NCBI GenBank assembly: GCA_012845835.1
Contig: JABAKD010000012.1
Coordinates: 6,868,336 to 6,932,335 of the forward strand
Length of the DNA stretch: 64,000 nucleotides
Reading direction: 5' to 3'
Source of the DNA: Undaria pinnatifida
Lineage: Eukaryota > Sar > Phaeophyceae > Laminariales > Alariaceae
The notes beneath the pieces are model-generated. The model was not told the origin of the DNA. It was given only the letters and a program-made list of their open reading frames with translations, and searched no databases. Both the position numbers and the translations under genes were made by a program. This document shows positions 23,101 to 35,100 of the stretch, one piece after another (within the stretch, counting starts at the first letter, position 1; every line of letters begins with the position of its first letter).

Positions 23101-26100
23101 ATATGTCCCGGGTATACCATATGTTACGAGTTAACAGATACCAGGTGAACAATATTTTAGCGCTATATTGGGCACGTACGTTATACGCATAACGTGTATT
23201 AGTATCGCCAGGGCTTTCCTCGACTGTTTTCCCCTCGCGAAAATCCCGCGGGGTTCCACGGGATACGGGATAATCCCGTGATGCGGTGGAAATTTGAAAA
23301 TCCCGTTCCCGTCCAAACTGATCCCGTGGAAACGTTCGCGATCCCGAATAGTCCCTCCCGTTCAAAAAATCCCGTGAAATCCGAGTCCCGTCTCGTGCAA
23401 ACCCATGAAATTAGATGTATTCCCAAATCCCGTCCAAACCAGTCACGTGGGATCGTGGTCCCGCGGGATTTATCCCGTGACTTCTCATACAACGGGATTT
23501 TCAGGAAAAATTGGTGTATAGCTTAGCGGTTAGACGTTAGACGTGCTCCATTCAACCAACGGCAGGAAGTCAAACTTTCGAACTTTCCCTTTTTTACAAA
23601 AAAAAAAAAATGTGCTATATTTCCAAGATATTTTATATGCTAATTTCGCACGGTTATGTGAGTTTTCGTTTCAAGTATATATAAAAAACCTGCTTTAAAA
23701 AACAATGCATCAAAAATAATTCAGTGAATAAAAAACGACACAAATGCACCCCCCGGTGTGGCACACCGTCCATAGAATATACAACACGGGAGCCGATGTT
23801 TTTATGCCAACGTGAAGAAGGCGCCAGATGGACAGTGCACGCATGAGCTTTCGTTTTTTTAGCCCCCCATTCGATGAACGGATACAGTTCGTCCATGCCA
23901 TGGCATGCGGTTACGTTCGCGTATGATACAGTACAAAAAGCGCAATCGTATCATATAAAAACACAGTGATTGCAGTGTACCGTACAAATACAATGTGCAA
24001 TCGTTTTTGCATCTCGTACCGTGCAATCCCGTGACTCAACTCCTTCCCGTGGATTACCGAGTTTTTTTCGTTCCGTAATATCACGTGGTATATCAATCCC
24101 GTCCCGTGCAATCCCGTGGTGTCTCAATCTCGTCTAAATCGTGCCGTTCAATCCCGTGATGGTTCAACCTCGTCGTGTATCGTCCCGTGCTTAAAATACC
24201 CCTTTTTATCCCGTCTCGATACCGCGGGATCCCGTCCCGAGACGGAATTCGGTTCCGAGGAAACCCCTAAAGATGGCAACTAGGCATTCCGCCAACACCG
24301 TAACATCACGTTACGCGCCACGGGCTGCCGACCCTATTACACGGCTTAGCGTACCCGTTACAACCAACTTAAGCGTACCCGTTACAACCAACGTGAGCGT
24401 ACTCGTACGAGCTATATAGTAACACAATAATATGACTGTTAGCGCTATACATTCGGCACGTACGATATCTGTCTATGCATAGCGCGTGTTAAGATAGCAA
24501 AGAGGGATTCTGCTAAAACAGTAACATGACGTTACGCGCTATGGATTGCCGATCGTAACACCGAAACACTATACTGCTGCCAACACTGATGCAACGCAAC
24601 GTAGTGTTAGGCAATCGGCCGCCAATATCATAACGTAGTACCTGGTACGTTATACCTGGCATAACATAATGTAACACAAAACCTAAAAATCAAACAACTT
24701 TGTAACGCAACGTCTCAAAACATCCCGCAAAAGCGCAACATCTTGGTATCGAATGTTGAGGGAGTAATTAGATCCCTCGTACATTGATATTTTTTACTCT
24801 CTTTTGTGTTACGATTCGCAGAACTCGCCAACAAAAATAAATTGGTGGCCTAAAATCGTAGCGTACTCGCTGAGATTAGCATATTCGGGTGCGCACAGCA
24901 GCAAAAACAAAAAGCTAAAAAAACGTCCGCACTAACGAAAACTTTGCTTGCGGGAGTTGCGAATTCACCGACGTCGGTAGGTTTTCCTGAAAGCCAAGCT
25001 CATCAGCCATTTTTGCCTCCCGAGCATACTCTGCGTAGATGGCGCGTTTGCAGAGTTAAATACCCGCAACACGGGCAATTTGGCCGAAATGACCCTACGC
25101 CAGTCAAACGGGGCCCTATCGAAGGATGCACATCGCATTCGTGCAAATCAACACATCAAGAGCTGTACCCCGGGGAGCTCAAATGTGGTTTTGAAAGGTG
25201 GTCTTAGATGTGCTCTAAAGGTCGGCAATGGAGAAGGCGTCATTTGGCCAGGAGGTCGTTGGTATCCTTGTCCTCCACGCATCCGTGTGCAAATGCGCCG
25301 CATCTTTCAGTAAGGAAAAAGGACCAATACGGCGCGCGTCAAATTCTCCATCCACACCGCATCACGCGCGACTCCCGGAAACAAGCCATCTCTCTAGGCC
25401 CATCAGCTACAGGAAAAGGTATCCCACGTTCGCTCACTGGGCGACCCACACATAAACGAGCGAATCCCCTGGCCTGGAAAGGCTCGGTGATCCTAAAATC
25501 GCACAACCAAAAACGACGAGGCGCGATTTCTCGACACAGACCACACACAAGCCGAAGAACTTAAGTGAAGATCACTTGAGTCGTGCGGTCGTGAAGACAC
25601 ATCCCTATAGGGGCTGCGATGGTGCGGTGGCCAGAGGTCTAGTTGATCCTCAAATGGGGTCACTGTACGCATGCCGTCGATTGTGCGTATCTCTGGCAAA
25701 ATTCTTCCTCTGTCTCAAGAGGAAGCTGCTCATTGGTTTTTCCGGCGAATGGATTGAAACATACTTCGTAAGTATAGATTTATTTCTAGTTCATTTTCAA
25801 TTTTTTTTTCAAGTGCAAGACTGATGAGACTGCACCCACGGTTTCGGGGACAAACTACTTGGACTAAGTCTGTACCTGGTAATGCCTTTTGGCAGTTCGA
25901 AAAGTTATCCGAGGTGTGAAATACTGCCAGTACTCGCAGTGCCTGCATTTTTTTTCATCCGAAAGTACTTTACCTTACTCCCCACTACTGGCAGCATCTA
26001 AGATGCTCCCAGTATTGGAGAGTAAGGTAGATGGTTACTGAGATGCTCCCAGTATTGGAGAGTAAAGTCAAGTATAATCTGAGGGGGGAATACGGAAACA

Positions 26101-29100
26101 GAAGAGGTGCGTATCATGCCTGCATATACATATATATATTTAGAATGATTCTTTTTTTTGAGGGGACAGGAATTTGGTCAAGAGTTTTTTTCGTCTCGGC
26201 CTCAGTATGGCATTCTTGGAACTTGGAATTTCTCGGTCAAAATCGCTTAGTTCGAGCGCCGTCTTCGGGGGGAGGCTCCAACGCCCCTCGCCCTGCCTTA
26301 TCCGTTTTGCACCTCGACGTGAATGCAGATAGACGCTGAGCGAGACCAGCGAGAAGTTGCAAAAATGTTGTATTTTGGGGAGGTAATATCGAGGCTTCGG
26401 TTGTATCTTGAGGTTTGCAGCGTCTGCAGAGCGTGATGATTTTCAAAATTGGCATCATTTCCAAACGGTAGTTGCTAAAGTTTTGAATTTTGCGGAGGTA
26501 CACTCTCGAGCGTTTTTTTATTTTTATTGACGTCTGCAGGGATTGCGCGTTTGTTTTGCTTGACGTCTGCAGGGCTTGAACGAATAAAACACGGGAAAAT
26601 TGTGAAGAATGCGATGCAAGAAGATGAGAAAGGCAGCAAGACGAACAAGATACGTCCACAAGAACGCGTGTTATACCAGTAGTATATCGCTCTAATTCGT
26701 CTTTTATAATGCGTTTGGCGCTGTTGAAGTGTTTCTCATTTTGAGCGTGCTTGGGCTGCACGTCAATCTGATATAGGCTCAATATCGTTTTTTTGCGCGA
26801 CCTATTATGCAAATAACGTCTGCAGAGCTTGAACGAACAAAACATTTTGAGCGTGCTTGGTCTGCACGTCAACCTGATTCGCTCAAAATCGTTTTTTTGC
26901 GCGACCTATAATGCAAATAACGTCTGCAGAGCTTGAACGACTAACACATGGGAAAATGGTTTTAAATGGTATTTTAAATTACATCATTCCCTTTTTGACA
27001 TCATTTGCAAACCCCTGTCCCACGCCACCTGATATAGGCTCAAAACCGTTTTTTGCGCGACGTATGATGCAAATAACTAGCCAAATTGCGACCGCGTAAA
27101 TAATTGCGAGCTTAGTTAGGCTTTGACCCAATATGCCAATGTTTTTTGCGCGACCTACTATGCAAGTAACTAGCCAGATTGCGTTTGTTTTGCTCGACAT
27201 CTGCAGGGCTTGAACGAATAAAACACGGGAAATTGGGAGTTGTGAAGAATGCGATGCAAGAAGATTAGAAAGGCTGCAAGAAGAACAAGATACGTCCAAA
27301 AAAACGCGTGTTATACTAGTAGTAGATCGCTCTAATTTGTCCTTTTATATTGCGTTTGGTGCCGTTGAAGAAGTGTTGATCATTTTGAGCGTGCTTGGTC
27401 TGCACGTCAACCTGATATAGGCTCGAAATTGTTATTTTGCGCGACGTATTATGCAAATAACGTCTGCAGAGCTTGGACGAATAAAAAACATGGGGAAAAC
27501 GTTTCTTCAACTGGCATTTTAAATCGCATCATTTCCAAATTGACATGATTTGCAAACTCCTCCCAGGCAACCTGATGATGTAGACTCAATTTTGCTTTAT
27601 ATAGTTTATCTACCAGATAGCAACAGTTAGCAGCAATATAATAGCATTCGAGGAATTGAATGACGAAGGCAGCGACACCGTGTTTCACGCCTAGAATACC
27701 GTCAGTAAGTCTCTCCACGATCAGAACATACACACACAGACAGTCGATCTGCGAGCCTCGGATCTAGATACCATCATGCATGGTGTAGCAGAAGCTGGCT
27801 CAGTGCGCGCCTCTCAGTGGCTACGTAGAGAACATGCCGCATACATGGCCACCCCCTTGCTGGCCCTGGATGCTTGGTTGAGTCAAAACATCTAGAAACG
27901 CACTCGAAACGTCTCTTCGTGGCCAGGCTATAGGATCAGTCTGCGTGGGCTCGGAACCGGATTCACGCAAGAAACGGAAGAAGTAGCCCACTGTTAGTCT
28001 ATATCGATATCTTGGCATTACCTTACATTCTACACGCGTAGACCATGTGTTGTGTGGTAATGGTATTGAATCGAACAAGTCGAAGTGCTGCCCTGCCCTA
28101 CCCGGAGCATGGATGCCGGCGAATGCCGGCACCCATGCGGAGCCCTTGTAAACATAAATAAAATGCTTCGCGAAAACCGAGAGCGAACCAGGAATCTCGA
28201 ATTTTAGTGTTTCATCTCGGCCTCACGCAGGGCGTAGAACCCCGATCTCGGGTCCAAAACTCGCTTTCTCGACCGCTCTCTCCGCGGGTCGAGTTCCCTG
28301 GTCTTCGCCGGGCCTGTTCCGGCGCGCGCGGTCTCGAGGTCACACGCCGCCGCCCGCCGAGCGCAGCGACTCCCACCTGAGACAGATTGTGCGGATTTTG
28401 CGGTCTACTAGCTGTCTACTATAGCTGATGGAGGAGATAATTGGTCGCGCTGTCGCGACAAGGAATTTTTAGGGAAATTATGTCTGCATTGTGGGCAATC
28501 CGTAGCAGGTATATTATAAATAATAGACTTCGGCAAATCGAAGTCTGCTTTTTTTGCGGTCTGATGCTACCGAAGTTTGGAGGAAGGATTTGATCAAAAA
28601 CGCCCCAAAAATTCCGAAGTGAGCGAAAGATTTGGACCATTTCTGCAAAAATCCAATCGATCTCCAGCAGCCGATCCATTGGTCGTCATGTACTGCGCTT
28701 TACCCCGATGCTGTACCCAGGCAAAACGGCACAGGAACCAGAGGGCTCGACCGCACAACCTACACATCAGCGCACAACAGACACTGCTCGCTGTGCTTGG
28801 CAGCAGTAGACATACAACCCAAGCTTGAGAGCACGGAGACGCGAAGTGGTAGCTGGGGAGGCATGGCGCCCAGATGCAACCTCAGAGATAGGTGCTACCT
28901 AGTGAGCGCAGGGTTTTTGGTGGTGTCTCTGCTGCGCGCATCCGTCCTTCTTAATTATTAGACCGACGCAGCACCTTGTTGGACAATTCCGTTGAAAACA
29001 AGCATTTGTGCATGGTATAAATATGATATATCAAAGATAGTGACTGAGGTAAAGCTACGTTGCGAACTCGCATTACAGTACCTACTAAGCCCAACCTTAC

Positions 29101-32100
29101 GTGTGTACTCGCTACTATTTCTGTCATACGAGTAGCTAGGCTGTTATCCCTTTTTGAGGTTATGATACGAATACCAGAGACGAGCTGTGTCTGCATCATC
29201 CATGAGAAGTGGAAGCTCCTGTCTCGCAGGTCTGCCACAAGATATAATTTCACACTTGCAAAAAAATATATAGGATACCTGGTATATATTTTAACACCGT
29301 TGTAACATTTCGACCACATGAAAATTGTGCTGCGACAGCGCAGCAGCTTCGCAACAGCACTATTAGATCGATGTTGACAATTAATGCGTAAAAATGATGT
29401 TGTCCGAGCTGTACTGCATGACTGTGTTGTCAAGCAGCGACATTACGGACTGCCGCCGTACCACGTGTCATTTGAGTTGTGCCTGGTTGTGCTGAGTTGG
29501 TTAGAGCGGGCCTAGAGTTCTGGAACTGCGCCCGCATTCGTGTATGTCGCTGTATAGATTGTGTCACACGTGCTTGAGAAAAACTCGGTAGAATTATGTT
29601 GGTTACCCGGGAGCCGTTATACTGAATTTAATGTAGAACGCACCCTCTCCCGCATAAGAAACCCACCGCATGGCGGTGACATTCATGTTTCTAATCAACT
29701 GCTCTGTACTCTGAAATAATGCTCGTTCGTACGACTGTATCGTACGTAGTGGAAACAAGTGTGATCCTGGATTTATTGAACGGTCGCAACTTTTGACTGC
29801 GATGACCGATTAAACAAATATATGCATCTCCATGACGTTTTGATAAAACGGACACGGTTGGTGCCAGTATGTACGATGTGTAGTCATTTCTTTGGCAAGC
29901 ACACACAGCAGTATCGACCCTCACAATGAAACTGAAATTGGGCTCCAGGCTAGCATATAGCATATTTCTTCTGGCGGAGCGAGAAGGGAGTACAGTTCTT
30001 GCAAGTTCCTAGAGAAGCCAACCGCCTACGCTACTTACGTTCACACATATAATTCAAGACCAATATTATTGAAGTCTAATTTCTACGGGCGGGCCGATAC
30101 TGCGGTAGGTTCACGGGGGTCTTATCCCCCCCTCGAAGAAAACACTCAACCTCCGACCCACGTTCTCCCGACTGTGCCTCCATAGCTTTCTTATCTACTG
30201 TAAATGTGATACTTGAAGATGGTCAAAAAATGACACCGCCGTAAAACACTTCGGACAACGCGCCTGGAGAAAACAATAACAACAGGTCGAGATATATCCT
30301 GTTCGGGCGGGGGGGGGGGAAGTGCTTGTACTGCTGCGAGTGTTGAGCATTGATTGCATATATTGTACAAGCGCAAAAATCGGTGCGCGTCGCGCGCCTT
30401 CTTTTTTCTTATTGGTCTGTTTCAAGCGAAGGTCGTCGATGGTATCCTCGGAAACAATTGCATTCGTCACGGTATCGTATCGGGGGGTCGCCGCTTTTGT
30501 TCCAGACTCGTTGGAGCAAAAGAGGTGTGAAAGGCGTGCTGTCGCTGTGGCGCCTGTCTGTGCTGCTGCTGTTCCCCGGTCAACCGGAAGCATGGGCCTC
30601 GGTTTGGTGTAGTGCTGTGTGTTGCTTCCTACTTGTTTTGAACATTTTTCTTTTTCCGACTTTTGGAGGGTTGGGTTGGGGTTTCCACACCGTGTGGGGC
30701 GATATATCAACCCGGGGGATTTCGTTTCGTCCCCCCGTTGTCGGAGTTGTACATGCATGGAAGGATGTCCGAACCAGCGATGGGGGCCTATACTGCCCGG
30801 GTTGGGCCGGCTCTATGTCCGAGCCCCAACCAATCGGGGATCGGCCAGCGGCATTGGGGTTTCCACACCGTGCGGGGTGTCGATCCGGGAGAACATCGTT
30901 TTCGTTCACGGGGTGTGGTAGTTGAAGAGATACGGAGGGATTTACGATCCGGGAATCGGGCCCTATCATCACCGGGTGGCGCTGGCTCTACGCGCTTCAG
31001 CCAATCAGCGATCGGCCAGCGGGATCGGGGTTTCAACATCGTGCGGGGCGGTGCCGACCCGGAGGAATTCCGGTTTCATCCCCGAGGTTTCACAGGTGTA
31101 GTGATATACAACTGCTTACAAATATCGATCTCCTGAGAGGCCTCTATTTGTTTAGCTTGTCACACTAACCTTATAACATTCTCCTCTCCGGATGGCTGAG
31201 CGGGCTCGGATGCCTGAAAGAGCGCTCCCCCCAGTTTTTTTTTTTCAAGTCAAGTTTTAAAAAGTTCTTTTTTGTGGGAAGTTGAATTTGTGGGAAGTTG
31301 ATTTTTTTGCTTCCCCCAAGTTTCAAACTCCTGTTTTTGGGAATACCAAATACTACCTGGACACCGCCTCATCTCGTTACTTGCGGAACGGTCCAGCTTT
31401 TCTTCGATTTCTCCCTTCCCGTTTTTTCGTATTTTGCAGGAGTATCATAGTTGCACGAAGCTTGCATCATACCAGAAGAGGTTCCATCCTGATTATCTCA
31501 TGTTGGCTCATCACACCATCAGCTCAGCTCCGCCCAGCAGCGCCCAGCAGCACTAGCTCGGCAGCGTAACGCTAGCTCCGCAGCGCAGCGCCGTGCAGTG
31601 CCGTTCCCTGGCGTGCCCTGGCATGCGGTGCTGTACTGCTGTGCGATGCTGTGTGGTGTTGTTATTCAAAGTGTCACACCACCGGTACTACTGCTGTACG
31701 TACCAGGTACTTCATGTTGAATAATACAAAAATGCTCTCACAGCTCAGCTCAGCCCAGATATAGCGCAGCAGCGCAACGCAGCGCCGTGCGGTGCCGTAC
31801 GGTGCCGTGTCTTGCCCTGCGGTGCTGTGCCGTGCTACGCTGTGCTTTCTTTCGAACATACAGCAGTACCAGGTATCATGCTACGCCCGGTACCGACCGG
31901 TATGTATGTACCTGGTATGTGTGTATTCGTTTTTTTTTCGCTTCCTTCATCTGGTTTTCTTTTTTCGATCCTCCTTTTTTTTCTCGAAAAGTATACCCAT
32001 ACTGGCGATCAGAACGTGACATCGCTAAGAAGCAAACACAGCCCAGCACAGGGCAATCAGCTCTGCGTTTGAAGCAGCTCTTGGCATTATCAAATCGCTA

Positions 32101-35100
32101 GATGAACCAAATCATGGGTCTCTTCTTTCTGCCGCCTTCACATTTAGTTGTATTTGCCCTTGCGCGAGTGTAGCGGGCGGCGTCAACCGCCCGCGGGGCG
32201 TAGCCCTTGTGTATTTTGTATTCTCAGTAATTTTGTGGAGTGTATTTTCATTTTTTATAATATTTTGTATACTGCTCACGCGTGCTACGATAGGGGCAGT
32301 ATTTTCTGGCGAAAATCTTTCCGACAGACGGTGTTCCTCACTGGGGAATTACCCAAAGTCGTTAGATTGTAAGAGTACAGTAGATTACAATTCCTTTGCA
32401 AAGTTGCACGCCATGGGCTGGTTCAACAGATTGCACTCCTCATAATTCATTGAATTTTGTCGGCCTCGTTCTACAGGAGATGGGGGACTATTTCGACGCC
32501 GTAGAGCTGCGCTACGTAGCTTCTATATCTACTATTTTTTTCGATTGATTCGCCGTAGTTGTTGAGATATGGCTGTTCGAGTGCAATGCAGTGCCCCCCT
32601 CTGCGGCGACGGCCAATAAGCTACTGTGAGTGCCCAAGAAAAAGTGCCCTCAACCAAAAGCGGTTACATAATTCGATATCCGATTATTTTACCCGAGACG
32701 GAGAACCAAAGAGGTGACCCTTACGAACCGTGAGACTGACAAGGAATCTCAGAAACGAGTCTTAAGCAAAATCACCTGATAAACGAGTGAAAAACGATAC
32801 TGGGAAACAGAAGTAACATATGAAGTGGAATGAGTCTGACAAACATATTTACTAATACTTCAAACGACACTAACGGACATCTCGGAAGTGAGTCTGATAA
32901 TTGAGACTGACAAAGGAATCTAAAAAAAACGAGGATTCACGATGAATGTCACAGAAAATATAAAATAAGACTGGGAACTGAACATTACCAGTATACCAAG
33001 TGAATTATAGCCTGAGAAACTTTAATAGATTCCGCACATGAACGAGACTGATGAAGAAAACTCAGAAATGAGTCTGAGAACTGAAACTGGCAAAGGAACC
33101 TCACAAAAGAGGCTGATAACGCGTTTGACGATTGTGACTGATAATTATCTGAGAAATGTGGCCGAAAACTGAAAACTAGATAGAAGCAGGAGTGAGAAAT
33201 TGTACTGGTTAATGAGACCGATAAACTAAACGAGTCTAGCAGTTGAGACTGACGAAGAAAACAATTCTCAACAGCGAGTCTTCGGACTGACAAGTGAGAC
33301 TGAGCCCTGTCATCCCAATCACTTAGTATTGGTCGTGCATTGCTCACGTCTCGTTTTCTTCATTATATTAATCGTTTTCTTTCATTGGTGCCGAGGGGGA
33401 TCCCTGAGGAGTACTTTTTTAGCAGGCGCTAACACGCGTTTCGCCGAAAAAAACAAGAACGATTTGGAAATAGAGTAACGAGTTTTACACGCAAGATCCG
33501 CTTATCCGCATTTTTTCTATAATCACGGTTGAAAAAAATTAAAAATTAAGAGTCAAGTCGCCCGCTTTTGCCCTTTATCTAGCCCAATACATGACTACAA
33601 AATGGGGACGAATTTTCCCTGTGCGCACTTTTTTCGGGTACGTACGCTTAGTGTTTCAAAAGATGCGGGAAAACCCTAGCCAACTCGTGAAAGCAGGTTT
33701 TTCGTACGTGCTGAGCCATGGTAGTACATACCACGTACAAACTAACTCGCAAACGTGTCAAATCGTGGATTTTGGAGAAAATTCTTCATTTTGTGGTTAT
33801 GCTGGCTGGCAACTTCGAATTGACGAATTCACCTCGTGAGTCATTTCTGATTGCCTACGGCTGCTGCCCGCTGCACCCGACGCCCTCACGCACCTCATAC
33901 TACGCGTGGCTCAATTTCGCGGGGTGTGATTTCTTGTGAGGAGATTTAACTGTCCTCTAGTGTAGTGCCAACGTTCAGTTGGGGGTTATTTTTTCGTCTC
34001 ATTTTGCGTCTTCTGATTGTCGACAATTTTCGACCACTGCAGCACCCCAAAGTCAAGGTGTAGACTTCCATTGAAAAAGTAAGGACGGTCAATCTGAAAG
34101 TAATCACAAGCTGTTGTGGATGCAACACTACGCCTGAACACCGGCTGTCTGCTGAGGCCCACAGTAGTTGAAGATCGGTATGCAGCGTGTTAAAAAAGCG
34201 GCGCAATCGACTACCCAAAAACATATCTAGGTATTAAAGTGAACCGGAAAACGGGGATGGGGGGGGGGGGCGTACTCATTTGTTGTTTGCCTTAGTCATT
34301 TGACCATTGACCACGCATCCCTTTTGAGACGGAGTACCGTTCCTACTCCTAATATTAATAGAGACACCTCCAACATTTGGGGGCTCATTACGCGTCTTCC
34401 ATATATTACATAGAAACTGTTTGCTTATCCTATCCCCGTACTGTTTCGCCGTCTGCTCCCACCATCTATCTCCTAGGATAGCGATCGTTTTCTCGCTACT
34501 CTCCAGTCTACCAAAATCTTCCATGTCACACACGTCTAATTTCCTCATATTCTCTAACGCATCTCGTTCCTCCTTGTATATTTCACATTCTCCTACTATG
34601 TAAGTCCTACTCTTTTGTTGTGCCACACGGGCACATATTTGAAGCCACGTCCTCCTCCTCCCGACTACTGGCATATCTCTCCTTCTGGTAGGTCCAGGTC
34701 CCCTACACGAAATCGCAGTTTCAGCTCTTCGCGTAGTCCATACCCGGGGATGCGGGGTGGTTCAAGATCTCTCGCGGCTCTGCCTTCATTACCTGTGTTG
34801 CTTCCCCCATAAATATATGTTTTTTGCCAATTACTTATACAATCAATACACAAGATGGAAGCACATGTACTTACGTTTATTCCCCGAGGACATTTCGTAA
34901 TTCTGCTTCAACTCAAAACTTTTCCATTTTGATCCAATATTTGGCAAGGCGGATAAGGCCTCCTTGGTGTACTCCCGTGAGGGTGGCAAAGCGGTAGTAG
35001 CTTTCGAACCCTTTTTCCAATCGGACCTCGTCGCTCAAGATTTGAAAATGGGTAACAAAGTGGTTCCCGGCGCCTAAATTAAATTTTCTTGTAATGTAGC

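Noticed and set aside
26400-27500. CRISPR-like array
   Set aside because: Repeat spacing is irregular, units are long and diverged, and the host is eukaryotic.
29483-29560. tRNA-like TGAGTTGGTTAGAGCGG
   Set aside because: Resembles a D-arm/A-box, but no anticodon stem, B-box or acceptor pairing follows.
31187-31240. tRNA-like CGGATGGCTGAGCGGGCTCGG
   Set aside because: Resembles a class II tRNA 5' half, but sequence turns into a T run and no T-arm is found; at most a tRNA-derived fragment.
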